Shown here: piece after piece, positions 16,839 through 25,766 of the stretch | Layout of the letters: each line of letters begins with the position of its first letter | Position numbering within the stretch: position 1 is the first letter of the stretch | Assembly (NCBI RefSeq): GCF_001311865.1 | Contig: NZ_BBCD01000019.1 | Span: forward strand, 1-61,813 | Direction: 5' to 3' | DNA from: Piscibacillus salipiscarius JCM 13188 | GTDB lineage: Bacteria > Bacillota > Bacilli > Bacillales > Alkalibacillaceae | Length of the DNA: 61,813 nt | Translations under genes and position numbers: made by a program | The notes under the pieces: model-generated | Seen by the model: only the letters and a program-made list of their open reading frames with translations | The model's database searches: none | Told to the model about the DNA's origin: nothing

Positions 16839-18053
16839 TTAAATGTCGCGGAGTTTTCGCTTTTCTTTTAACAAATTAATTCGTTTGAATAAAAACAAAT
16901 AAATGATTGCTAAACAAAAGTATAACAGACCAACTAAACTACCTAAAATTCTAGGTTCAATAAATTCTAAAATTAAACCTCCAATCGCAATAAAAGCACC
17001 TAATGTCACGTTTGAAATCATCTCAGTTAAGCCGAAGAAGGTTCCTTGCCTATGTGAGGGAACGGTTTTCATAACTAACGTATCAAAACTAATGTTACTG
17101 ACCCCTCCAGAGAAGGTCATAACAAGAACCGCACCTAGGGCGATTGGAAAGGTAGGTGATACGCTTAACAGGAAATGACCAATCCCTTCAAAGATAATGA
17201 ATAGGACAGTCACACCGACTAGATTGCCTTTGATCCAATGAGAAGAAAAAGAACTTAAGACAATACCTATTCCTAAACCACCGTAAATTAAACCGACACC
17301 TAGGTCTCCCATGTTAAATACTTCTAGTGCGTAAACACTAATTAAGACGTTATCAATTCCGTTTGCGATTGGCATGGTAAGGCATATGAATAAAAACACG
17401 AATAACGCTGGTGATTTTAGAAATTTCTTATAAGATATCGCAGGTGAGGGCGGTTTGACTGAATGATCTAATTGTCGGTTAGGCATCTTTAAGTACTTTA
17501 AAAATATTGCTGACATTAAAAAGGTTAGCGCATTTAAACTAAACGCTATATTATTACCTAATAAGTATGAAATAAAGCCTCCTGTGGTTGAACCGATTAT
17601 TAAGACAAGCCCCATAATGATTTGTTCGATTGCATTTACGCTTAGTAAGTGATCCCGGCGTACTAAATTTGGGATTAATGCTTTTCTGGTTGGCGCATAC
17701 ACTGCTTCACCTAGAGCTAGTAAAAAGGAACTGACATAGATGATCCAAAGTTGTTCTAAGTTATTCCCTAAAATCAACCATAAAACTATTGGGACTCTAA
17801 TGAGCTCGGTGGTCAATAAGATTGTTTTCTTTGAAAGTCGATCAGCTAAAGCTCCAGCTAGTGGCGCCATCATTAAAAAAGGAAGTAACCTGATTAAAAA
17901 TAATAGACCTATGGCAAATGCTGAGTTTGTTATGTCATAAATGAGCGCAAGAATAGCAACTTGTGTAAAGCGGTTGCCAATCCCATTTATAACACCAGAG
18001 AAAAATAGTTTATGATATTCTGATTCTTTTTTCCAAACTTTCCAGTTATCCAT
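16839..18053 (-). CDS. MFS transporter (drug-efflux type)
   Basis: 404 residues from ATG 18053 (MDNWKVWKKESEYHKLFFSG), intact, with 12 predicted membrane helices. The MFS loop motif between helices 2 and 3 is visible as GALADRLSKKTILL. The protein is of the macrolide-efflux/enterobactin-exporter-like MFS_3 kind. It is preceded by a palindrome (18073-18095) that also occurs in front of the ArsR-family gene 18716-18144, which runs in the same direction. The exporter is therefore probably repressed by that regulator and induced by its ligand. Substrate unknown. Confidence 0.85.
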   Translation of the reverse strand: MDNWKVWKKESEYHKLFFSGVINGIGNRFTQVAILALIYDITNSAFAIGLLFLIRLLPFLMMAPLAGALADRLSKKTILLTTELIRVPIVLWLILGNNLEQLWIIYVSSFLLALGEAVYAPTRKALIPNLVRRDHLLSVNAIEQIIMGLVLIIGSTTGGFISYLLGNNIAFSLNALTFLMSAIFLKYLKMPNRQLDHSVKPPSPAISYKKFLKSPALFVFLFICLTMPIANGIDNVLISVYALEVFNMGDLGVGLIYGGLGIGIVLSSFSSHWIKGNLVGVTVLFIIFEGIGHFLLSVSPTFPIALGAVLVMTFSGGVSNISFDTLVMKTVPSHRQGTFFGLTEMISNVTLGAFIAIGGLILEFIEPRILGSLVGLLYFCLAIIYLFLFKRINLLKEKRKLRDI

Positions 18054-18072
18054 GATTAACACTCATTTCAAT

Positions 18073-18095
18073 TAATTAGATGATTATCTAATTAG
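18073..18095. promoter_or_regulatory. Operator-like palindrome before the MFS gene
   Basis: AATTAGATGATTATCTAATT, an inverted repeat ATTAGAT..ATCTAAT 20 nt upstream of the MFS start. The same ATTAGAT-ATCTAAT pattern occurs twice before the ArsR gene (18729-18765). Confidence 0.75.
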
Positions 18096-18101
18096 GTGTC
18101 T

Positions 18102-18130
18102 AAAAAGAAAGCTGTACTGAGTACAGCTTG
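18102..18130 (-). terminator. Terminator of the ArsR-family gene
   Basis: Stem AAGCTGTACT / AGTACAGCTT, minus-strand T-tract TCTTTTTAG. It lies between the regulator gene and the MFS gene, so each has its own promoter. Confidence 0.75.
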
Positions 18131-18143
18131 TTAAGAGTTGTTC

Positions 18144-18716
18144 TTAAATAAGCCATAACTCTCGTGGGTTCAGTTCATAAAAACCTTTATCGCGAGTCAT
18201 GAAGTGGTGCATAATAAACTCTCTTCTAATGGTTGCAAAGTCATCGTGGTATTTCTTTATATGTTCATTAATTTTAGGTTCAGGATATGTCACACCTGGC
18301 TCTAAACCGCTAACCATATGTTCTAGTATGATCAGGCGTTTTTTTGAGCTGTGCTGGTATTGATTTTAGTCGGCCATCCGAACCGATGAAGTTTGATAAA
18401 ATTTTGTGTTTCTCTTCGTCTGTAACCGTGAATTCTTCGTTCATTTCCTCATCCCCTAACGTTGTAATAGCATTAGCTAAACGAGCTAGTTTAGGTTCAT
18501 TTAAATGATAGTAGATTGTATTTTATCACGACGCTGATAAAGGATATCAATTTCCTTTAGTTTTTGAATGTGGTGAGAAATCGTTGGTGGAGTCAGTCCT
18601 AACTTTCCAGCAATCGCTTGACCGTGAAGCGGCCCCTCTTTAAGTAAGCCAATGATCCTTAGTCTTGTTTTGTCACCAACCGTTTTATGAAAATTAACCA
18701 ACCGATCTAATTGCAT
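18144..18716 (-). CDS. ArsR-family regulator with C-terminal DUF2087 domain (two frameshifts)
   Basis: A reconstructed ~190-residue regulator. It starts MQLDRLVNFHKTVGDKTRLRI at 18716. The winged helix-turn-helix spans residues ~10-70 (LHGQAIAGKLGLTPPTISHH is the recognition region). The C-terminal DUF2087 part reads KHKILSNFIGSDGRLKSIP, then DFATIRREFIMHHFM, and ends FYELNPRELWLI at 18144. The frame breaks near 18522 (T4) and near 18345 (T7). This ArsR-DUF2087 architecture is known from Bacillus, but the ligand is not. Palindromes in front of it and in front of the MFS exporter suggest autoregulation and control of efflux. Confidence 0.8.
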
Positions 18717-18728
18717 GAAACACCCTCC

Positions 18729-18765
18729 ATTAGATTATCATCTAATTAGATTATAATCTAATTAG
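18729..18765. promoter_or_regulatory. Two overlapping operator-like palindromes before the ArsR gene
   Basis: 18742-18765 is a perfect 24-bp palindrome (half CTAATTAGATTA). Overlapping on its left, TTAGATTATCATCTAA (18730-18745) matches the site before the MFS gene. The cluster lies 13-49 nt upstream of the start codon. Confidence 0.8.
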
Positions 18766-18855
18766 AGTAAAAAGACAAATTAATTATAATGACATTTGCT
18801 CTTACCAATTAAATCTATATAAATAGAATAGAAATAAGAAGGTGAGGTGTAATAG

Positions 18856-19639
18856 ATGGGAATGCCTGAAATACCTGATTTTGATTTGAATAACCAGGAT
18901 TCAATCAATCTTATGTTAGCTTCTATTGGGCTAGAAGAGTTAAGCTTGGCCCACTTAGTAAATGCAGAAGCGGAAAAAATTCAAAGAGCCTTAGGAACAT
19001 TGCAGATACCAGGGACAACTGGTGATCTGCCAACTCACTACTTTCCACCATTAGTAGGCGAATCTATTGATGAACTTTTTCAGTTAAATCGAAATGCTAG
19101 TAAAATATTAAAAATAGCAGCTTTTAAAGAGTTTCTACTCTTAATGAAACTAGAGGATTTACTTGATTTTGAAGAAGGTGAAAATGGCAATGGCAATGGA
19201 CCAGTTACTCAGTGTGAGTGTTCGGTGAATGGTGTATCTAACCAACCAATTACTTCAACTACAACCATTGACGGAACAACTTTTGAAGATATCAATACTG
19301 AGTACACAATTCGTTTCTGTGAAAATTGTGATCCAACATCTAACAATTTAAACTTTAATTTTGACATTGCACAATTGGGTGGACAAATTAATCTAACTCA
19401 AGGGCGCGTGACACAAGTCGTTAACTGTGACGAAGCAGCAAATGAAGCAATATTGGTTGGTACGATTAGAAGAGCAAATATTGTTTTATAACTTTACGCT
19501 TCAAGTCGTTAATGGAGGAGATCAATTAAACTTCATCGCAATTACTGATAATCCAGATGCTGATTTTCTATCGCTTTCAGCACAGCTAACTGATACTGAG
19601 TTATTAGCTGTAGTCGAAGAATGTTTACTGAATGAATAA
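18856..19639 (+). CDS. Spore-surface-like protein 1 (SIALEE-type N-terminal module; frameshift)
   Basis: A ~260-residue protein starting MGMPEIPDFDLNNQDSINL (RBS GAGGTG). Residues ~15-45 (LASIGLEELSLAHLVNAEAE) form an amphipathic helix of the kind found at the start of Bacillus spore-coat/exosporium and collagen-like surface proteins. A Gly/Asn linker (ENGNGNG) leads to a beta-rich C-terminal half with paired cysteines (CECSV, CENCD). The frame breaks in the T4 tract at 19483-19486; one T less gives NIVYNFTLQVVNGG. The same N-terminal module starts the next gene, so the two are paralogs with exchanged C-terminal parts. The exact spore role is inferred. Confidence 0.6.
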
Positions 19640-19640
19640 G

Positions 19641-19665
19641 AAGTCGGCAAAAAGCCGGCTTTTTA
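19641..19665 (+). terminator. Terminator of spore-surface-like gene 1
   Basis: Stem AGTCGGC / GCCGGCT with loop AAAAA and TTTT tail, directly after the stop codon. Confidence 0.8.
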
Positions 19666-19772
19666 CATATACCTAAATCATACTTACATCCACACAGAAT
19701 TGCTTTAGAAAACATAAACATGAGAAAGAACACCTGTCTAGAGATGTTGCTTGAAGAGGAGGGAAGTAACTT

Positions 19773-20362
19773 ATGAGTATGCCCACAATACCACCGGAGC
19801 CTCACAGGCCAGACAAAACGATGTGGTAATTGATCTGTTAGAATCAATTGCCTTGGAGGAAATTGCTTTAGCTAATTTAATGAAAGCTGAAGCAGAGAAG
19901 ATGAAGGCATTCGTAGGTGATTGTTGTGATTTTCCATCAGATCCAACAAATGAGGAAATTATAAAATTCAATCGTAATGTCAATCAGTTTCTTGAAACTT
20001 TGGTGATGAAAGAATGGTTATTGCTAAGGAAACTTCAAAATGTCACGACATTGTTTCATGACAGCAGTAATCATTGTCATCATAAACATGACGATTGTGA
20101 TCACCATGATCACTATGAACATCATGAACATAAACCTAAGAGACATCGTCCTGTTTGTAAATGTAGTTGTTCAGAATGCCAAATTGCAGAACTCAAAGGA
20201 CGTAAGTGTCACTGTATTGAACCAAGGAAGAAGAAGTGTGGTTGCGGTTGGCATGAACCATGTGATTGTTTTAAGCATGATGAACCATCCCATTGCGATT
20301 GTGACAAAGATAAAGATATATGTGACTGCGATCAAAAGCCTGATCGAGAATATCTTGATTGA
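19773..20362 (+). CDS. Spore-surface-like protein 2 with His/Cys-rich metal-binding tail (frameshift)
   Basis: It starts at ATG 19773 (MSMPTIPPEPHRPDK) behind GAGGAGGGA. One A is missing in the A4 tract near 19816, after which the frame reads NDVVIDLLESIALEEIALAN, the same amphipathic module as in the preceding gene. A second helical segment follows (NRNVNQFLETLVMKEWLLL). The last ~95 residues are extreme in composition, with runs such as HCHHKHDDCDHHDHYEHHEH and a series of Cys pairs (CKCSCSEC, CGCGWHEPCDC, CDCDKDKDICDCD). This tail should bind zinc, copper or similar metals. No signal peptide, consistent with a mother-cell or spore-coat protein. Function inferred. Confidence 0.62.
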
Positions 20363-20388
20363 AAACACCCGAATTAAAGGGTGTTTTT
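20362..20388 (+). terminator. Terminator of spore-surface-like gene 2
   Basis: Stem AACACCC / GGGTGTT and TTTT tail directly after the stop. Confidence 0.75.
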
Positions 20389-20391
20389 AAA

Positions 20392-20425
20392 TCAAAAAAG
20401 ACATCCAAGCGTTTGCTTGAATGTC
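20392..20425 (-). terminator. Terminator of the DUF6612-like lipoprotein gene
   Basis: Stem GACATCCAAGC / GCTTGAATGTC, T-tract on the minus strand (AAAAAA at 20394-20399). Confidence 0.8.
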
Positions 20426-20432
20426 TAATATA

Positions 20433-21366
20433 TTAATATCCCATTGAATTCATCATTTGGTTTAATTCTTGCATTTCAATTAACTCACTGTTCTCTGGAT
20501 CAATGGTGAATTCTACATCTTCACCAATGCTGTTATAGACAGTGTCTGACTGTAAGTTAATTTTGACAGGAGTGCCTTCATAATCAAAAGCTAAGTCTAA
20601 AATGAACTTCTGACTTTTAAGTTGGTCATCTTCTAAAGTGACATGTGTCTCAAATGTATTTAAGTCAACATCTTTAAGTGCTGTCTTCATTTCTTCAACA
20701 CCTTGCTGAAGTTCATCTTCAGGAATGCTGTCGTCAAATTCAGTCACTAATTTAGAGAACATTTCAATTAATTCATCTTTAGAAAAAGTTGTGATATACG
20801 TATTTTCTTCTTTTGTAAAGTCCTCATCACTTTTTTCATTTAAAAAGTCAGTTAATATTGTAGTTGTCTTTTCTTGCATTTCTTGATAGTCAACTTGCGG
20901 GGCTTCCGTACCTTCTAACTCATTCATATCTAATTTTAATAGTTTACCTTTCAATTGTTCAGTATTCCCTAAGAACATGCCTAAATTATCAACTAAACTA
21001 TCAGTCTCAACGTAAAGCGTTTGATTTTCTAAGTCTTGTAATACTGGTAAATCAATGTTAACGTCATAGGACTCATGGTAGCTGACAAGTGAACAACCAT
21101 CTCTTGAAGATTTTGAGTCATATCCATACGCTGATCAACACTGAATTCCATATCATTAACCATTTGAATATAAGGTTTAATCATGGGGTCTTGAACATCA
21201 GCTTCTACATTAACGTCTAGAGTACCTGTTGAATCTACTTTTTCCATTTCCATCATTGATTGATATGTATCAATCACAACTTCTTTATCACTTTTAGATT
21301 CCCCTGAAGAACAAGCTCCAAGCAATAGCGCCAACAACAAACTACTTAAGGCGACTTTTTTAGCAT
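20433..21366 (-). CDS. DUF6612-like lipoprotein (two frameshifts)
   Basis: A reconstructed ~311-residue membrane-anchored lipoprotein. An RBS (GGGAGG) points to ATG 21366, where the A6 tract needs one more A to read MLKKVALSSLLLALLLGAC; the lipobox is LLGAC. The mature part begins SSGESKSDKEVVIDTY and continues through TGTLDVNVEADVQDPM to a second half with many acidic helices and strands. A second break lies near 21065. The pattern (repeated Met/Asp-rich strands, ending ELIEMQELNQMMNSMGY) fits DUF6612, a Bacillus lipoprotein family of LolA/LppX-like fold with unknown role. Confidence 0.68.
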
Positions 21367-21451
21367 GCTGTAAATTCCTCCCTTTTGTTTTCAAAAAATA
21401 TAATATCACATCTTATATAAGATTAATAGTAAAATTTTGAAATTATGCATA

Positions 21452-21502
21452 TTGACCATAGTGGTCTAATACATTTATAATGATATTGACCAATGCGGTC
21501 AA
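21452..21502. promoter_or_regulatory. Two TetR-type operator palindromes
   Basis: TTGACCATAGTGGTCTAA (21452-21469) and TTGACCAATGCGGTCAA (21486-21502); the second is a perfect 6+6 palindrome TTGACC..GGTCAA. Centres are ~34 nt apart. The second abuts the Shine-Dalgarno AAGGAGG of the TetR gene, so the regulator would block its own transcription and that of the exporter behind it. Confidence 0.8.
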
Positions 21503-21518
21503 GGAGGTTGTCTAATAA

Positions 21519-22133
21519 ATGGCATTTGATCACATTAAGGAAGATACACAAATGAAAATTATAAATGCAGCACTTAAAGAGTTCGCTGAAAAGGGTTATA
21601 AATTAGCTTCCACTAACCAAATTGTAAAACGAGCTGGAGTAGGGAAAGGAATGCTATATTATTATTTTAAGAATAAACAGGAGCTCTTTGAATTTTTAAT
21701 TAGAAACAGCTTAGATGCAATCGAACATGATTATATTGAACAATTTGACCTTAATGAGACTGATTTTTAAACGTTTTAGTCAAATTGTAGAGCTTAAGAT
21801 GAAAGTTCATTTCCAAAATGAATATTTGTTTATTTTATGAGTGAAGTGTTTGTAATGGAAGATGCACATTTGCCAAATGATCAAAAGGAACGAATTAATA
21901 CTTTGCGTATAGAAGGTTTCGCTAAATTGTATCAGAATATAGATTATTCTAGATTTCGGCAGGATTTAGATGTAGAGAAATCGATTCAGTTAATTCAATG
22001 GTCCATGGATGGTTATGCGAATACTCTGATTGATAGACTAAAAGGAATTGATTTTTCTAAGTTTGATTATAAACATTATCACGAAGAGTTTTTGGAATAT
22101 CTTGAAGTTTTGAAGAAGGCTTATTACAAATAA
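21519..22133 (+). CDS. TetR-family repressor (two frameshifts)
   Basis: A reconstructed ~204-residue regulator. The N-terminal HTH (IINAALKEFAEKGYKLASTN, then QIVKRAGVGKGMLYYYFKNK) is a textbook TetR_N domain. The ligand domain follows with MEDAHLPNDQKERINTLRIE and ends YLEVLKKAYYK. The frame breaks in T5 at ~21767 and near 21828. It is 15 nt ahead of an ABC ATPase and permease and has two palindromic operators upstream. This is the usual layout of a self-regulated drug-exporter operon, probably induced by the exported compound. Confidence 0.85.
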
Positions 22134-22148
22134 AAGGGGGATTGAAAG

Positions 22149-23044
22149 ATGGTTATGCTAAAGGCAGAGGGGCTTAAGAAACATTTCGGAAAAGTTCAAG
22201 CGTTAAGAGGAGTGGATCTCGAATTAAGTGAAGGGGAGGTTTACGGTTTATTGGACCAAACGGTGCAGGTAAATCAACAGCAATTCGAATATTGTTAGGC
22301 ATATTAAAAGCTTCATCAGGTAAAGCGACGATTTTTGGTAAAGATGTTTGGGATGATGCTGTTGAGATTCATAAGCGAATAGCTTATGTACCTGGCGATG
22401 TTAATTTATGGTCTAATTTAACAGGCGGGGAAGTCATTGATTTTTTCACTAAAATGCGAGGTGCAAAAATCGATACTAACAGAAAAGAGCAGTTAATTGA
22501 ACGATTTCAGCTAGATCCTACTAAAAAATGCGGAACATACTCTAAGGGAAATCGTCAGAAGGTTGCACTTGTATCTGCATTTGCAGCAGATGCTGATTTA
22601 TATATTTTAGATGAACCGACATCAGGGCTTGATCCATTAATGGAGCGTGTATTTCAAGAATGCGTTTTAGAAGCGAAAGAAGAAGGGAAAAGCGTTTTAT
22701 TATCAAGTCACATCTTATCTGAGGTTGAAAAATTATGTGATCAAGTTGGGATTATTCGTAATGGTGAGATGATTGAATCAGGCTCATTAGACGAAATGCG
22801 ACATTTAACTCGTACAACAATTCTACTTGAAACCAAGAATCCACTATCGTTTGACCACCTAGATGGAATACATGATTTAGAAAGTGACGGTAATAAGTAC
22901 CGTTTTCAAGTGGATGCGGATCAATTAGACGGTGTTATGAAACAAGTAAGCGAAGCGGGAGTGATTAAGTTAGAGAGTGCACCACCAACTTTAGAAGATT
23001 TATTTATGAGACATTATGAAGGAGAAGCTGGAGGTGTGAAATAA
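22149..23044 (+). CDS. ABC transporter ATP-binding protein, antibiotic-exporter type (frameshift)
   Basis: ~298 residues starting MVMLKAEGLKKHFGKVQALR. Walker A is GPNGAGKST, but one G is missing at ~22252 just before it, so the frame changes inside YGLLGP. The signature region is YSKGNRQKVALVSAF, Walker B is LYILDEPTSGLDPL and the H-loop is LLSSHILSEVEKLC. The C-terminal extension is typical of ABC-2 exporter ATPases. It overlaps the permease start by one base (TAATG), so the two are tightly coupled. Confidence 0.87.
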
Positions 23045-24646
23045 TGGGGAGTGGCCAATTTTTAAAAACTGGAATGTTAATGAAGCTGATTATTAGACGT
23101 GATCGTTTACGTTTCATTATTTGGCTATTTGGCTTTTTGACGATGACGATACTTACGGCCTGGGCATATAAAGATTTATATGCCTCACAAGCAGAACGGC
23201 AACAAGTGGCATCGACGATGGAGAATCCAGCTATTACTGCTCTATTAGGACCGGGGTTTGGGTTAGATAATTATACGGTTGGAGCCATGATGGCCCATCA
23301 GATGTTGGCAATCACGCTACTCATTATTGCTGTTATGAGTGTCTTATTAGTTGTACGCCACACTCGTGCAGAAGAAGAGGAAGGGAAAATAGAACTCATA
23401 CGTGCCTTACCAAGCGGAAGATTGTCAAATTTAACATCAACTCTTTTAGTCATGTCGATGATTTATATCATATTAAGCTTAGCAACAGGTTTTGGTCTTT
23501 ATGCTCTTGGTATTGAAAGCATGAGTTTTAATGGTTCCATGTTATACGGAGCAGCATTAGGTGTTACCGGGTTATTTTTTTCAGCAACAACGGCTTTCTT
23601 CGCTCAGTTAACCCAGACCTCTAAAGGGGCTGTTGGATTATCATTTTTACTAGTTGGATTAAGTTACCTCATTCGAGCGATTGGTGATGTGGTCAATGAT
23701 ACTATTTCCTGGTTTTCACCCTTTGGTTGGGTATTGAGATCAGAAGTATATGTCAATAACTATTGGTGGCCCGTTATGATGACATTCTTGCTGTCAATAG
23801 TCATTGTGATTATTGCTATGTATTTAAATTCAATTAGAGATCTAGGAGCAGGCTTTTTACCTTCAAAGAGAGGAAAGCGTGACGCAGGGGCTTTGACGAA
23901 ATCACATTTAGGCTTAACAATACGATTACAGAAAACATCGATTATTTCTTGGGCAGTTGTGGCTTATGTATTTGGTGCTACCTATGGATCTGTCCTAGGT
24001 GATACAGACACGTATTTTGCTGAGATTGAAATGATGAAGGAAGTTATGGCGACTCAAGAGGGCGTATCCATGACGCTACAGTTTATTACGATGATCGCAT
24101 CCATTATGGCTGTACTTTCAACCATTCCAGCTGTTATGGCTGTTAATAAATTGAGGAAAGAGGAAAAACGTAATCGAACAGAACAATTACTAGCAACAGC
24201 TTTACCAAGGGTCAAACTATTTGGTAACTATATTTTAGTTGCGATCTTTACAAGTATTATAACGTTAGGAGCAGGTGCGTTAGGTCTTAGTAGCGCTGGG
24301 GCTTGGGTAATTGAGGAAGACTTAACGTTTTATGGAATTGTTTAATTCAATTATGGTATTTTTGCCTGCTTCATGGATCATGATTGGTGTAGCAAGTATT
24401 TTTATAGGTTTAGGTAGATTGAATAGTTTAGGGTGGATCTATTTAGGATTTATATTTATAGTCATTTATATGGGAGATCTACTTCAATTTTCGGATGCTG
24501 TGCGAAACATTTCCGCTTTTGAACATGTTGTGGACTATCCCATAGAAAGTTTTGAGTTTATGAGTTCATTGATTCTCAGTGTGATTGCTGCGGTCTTTAT
24601 GGTGTTTGGTTTATGGTTATATAGAAGAAGAGATGTGGAGGGTTAG
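23044..24646 (+). CDS. ABC-2 type exporter permease (polyketide-antibiotic exporter-like; frameshift)
   Basis: A reconstructed ~534-residue protein with about 12 membrane helices in two similar halves. Each starts with a MKLIIRRDRLRFIIWL-type cytoplasmic amphipathic segment (second copy near LGLTIRLQKTSIISWA). It carries ARAEEEEGKIELIRALP-like and KLRKEEKRNRTEQLLATALP coupling loops, as in the TnrB3/COG3559 exporters. The frame breaks in the T3 tract near 24341. It is the last gene of the TetR operon; a hairpin follows at 24654. Confidence 0.82.
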
Positions 24647-24653
24647 ATGATGA

Positions 24654-24677
24654 CTTGTCGCCAAATTAGGCGACAAG
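24654..24677. terminator. Hairpin between convergent genes
   Basis: Perfect 9-bp stem CTTGTCGCC / GGCGACAAG, loop AAATTA. No clear T-tract on either strand, so its role as terminator is only likely. Confidence 0.5.
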
Positions 24678-24682
24678 ATATA

Positions 24683-24997
24683 CTAAACCTTAAAATATAA
24701 ATCGTGATGAAGCTGACAACCAGGATTAAACTTTGCTTGGCAATTTGGGCATTGGTTAGCAGAATTCAAATATTCATTCACCGTTAATTCATGCCTGCAG
24801 ATGCCGCATAGAACCGCTTTTTGATTAAACTCTTCTGGTTCCCAGCGTTCAATAGAGTGACTGACCGATTCTTCATGGCATTTATAACATGGATAGTAAG
24901 CGTTACAACATTTGAATTTAATAGCAATCACATCATATTTACTATGATAGTGCTTACAACGTGTTTGCTTGTCGATTACGGAACCGAAAACTTCCAT
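24683..24997 (-). CDS. CHY zinc-finger protein
   Basis: 104 residues from ATG 24997 (MEVFGSVIDKQTRCKHYH), where GAGGTG lies 6 nt upstream; the frame is open further but has no RBS there. It has the complete CHY pattern: TRCKHYHSKYDVIAIKF, CCNAYYPCYKCHEE, LCGICRHELTVNEYL, CPNCQAKFNPGCQLHHD. That makes eight or more Cys/His ligands for several zinc ions. Bacterial members are small stand-alone proteins of unknown role; eukaryotic relatives carry RING domains. Intact. Confidence 0.88.
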   Translation of the reverse strand: MEVFGSVIDKQTRCKHYHSKYDVIAIKFKCCNAYYPCYKCHEESVSHSIERWEPEEFNQKAVLCGICRHELTVNEYLNSANQCPNCQAKFNPGCQLHHDLYFKV

Positions 24998-25094
24998 TAA
25001 GTTCACCTCAGTAGCCTTTTTGTCTATTATATCTTCTGTGCATAATATCACTTCTTTTGCTAAATATAAATGGTAAAAGGAGTGATTTTTTATT

Positions 25095-25685
25095 ATGCAA
25101 AATTCAATCAAAAACTTAATGAGTACAAATGTTGTATCTGTTACCCCTCAGCAATCTTTAAAAGAAGCGGCTGAATTAATGGTGCAAAACGATATCGGCG
25201 CTATTCCGGTTGTTGAGAATGGTGCGTTAAGAGGAATTATTACAGACCGTGATATTACAACGCGTGCAACGGCAATGGATAAGGACGGAAACTGTACAGT
25301 AGGTGAGTGCATGAGTGATCAGCTCACTACAGCAGATGCGAGCATGGATATTCATCAAGCAGCACAATTAATGGCAGAGAAACAAATCCGTCGTTTACCG
25401 GTCACAGAAAATGGTCAATTAGCTGGGATGTTATCACTTGGTGACCTAGCCACTCAAAACATATTCCAAAATGAAGCGAGTCAAGCTTTATCAAACATAT
25501 CGTTCCCAGCCCATAACAAGATGGCTCAGCAAGGTCAACAGGCTAATCAAGCTCAACAAGGCCAAGCCCAAATGGGTCAGCAACAGCAGTCGCAAATGAA
25601 CCAGCAACAAGCTCAAATGGGACAGCAGGCTCAGCAGCAACAGCAACAAAACCAACAGAACCAAGGCCCACAAAATTATCAATAA
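25095..25685 (+). CDS. Tandem CBS-domain protein with Gln-rich tail
   Basis: 196 residues, intact. Two CBS domains: residues ~7-60 (LMSTNVVSVTPQQSLKEAAE; GIITDRDITTRA) and ~72-125 (CMSDQLTTADASMDIHQAA; GMLSLGDLATQN). These usually bind adenosine nucleotides. The last ~55 residues are a low-complexity tail built of Q, N, A, G and M (for example GQQQQSQMNQQQAQMGQQ). That is unusual for this family and may be disordered or self-associating. RBS AAAGGAG stands upstream of ATG 25095. Confidence 0.85.
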   Translation: MQNSIKNLMSTNVVSVTPQQSLKEAAELMVQNDIGAIPVVENGALRGIITDRDITTRATAMDKDGNCTVGECMSDQLTTADASMDIHQAAQLMAEKQIRRLPVTENGQLAGMLSLGDLATQNIFQNEASQALSNISFPAHNKMAQQGQQANQAQQGQAQMGQQQQSQMNQQQAQMGQQAQQQQQQNQQNQGPQNYQ

Positions 25686-25691
25686 ATAATC

Positions 25692-25728
25692 AACCGTTTT
25701 ACTCAGAGATGAGTGAAACGGTTTTTTA
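25692..25728 (+). terminator. Terminator of the CBS-domain gene
   Basis: Stem AACCGTTTTACTCA / TGAGTGAAACGGTT, loop GAGA, tail TTTTTT. Confidence 0.88.
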
Positions 25729-25766
25729 ATTAAGTTAAACTAAAAAGAAAAGGAGTGGAGGCATTG

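Noticed and set aside
20040..20390. Alternative plus-strand frame rich in Ile/Val across the His/Cys-rich tail
   Set aside because: It is a frame shadow of CAT/CAC-rich codons of the metal-binding tail; no RBS and no continuity with the N-terminal module.
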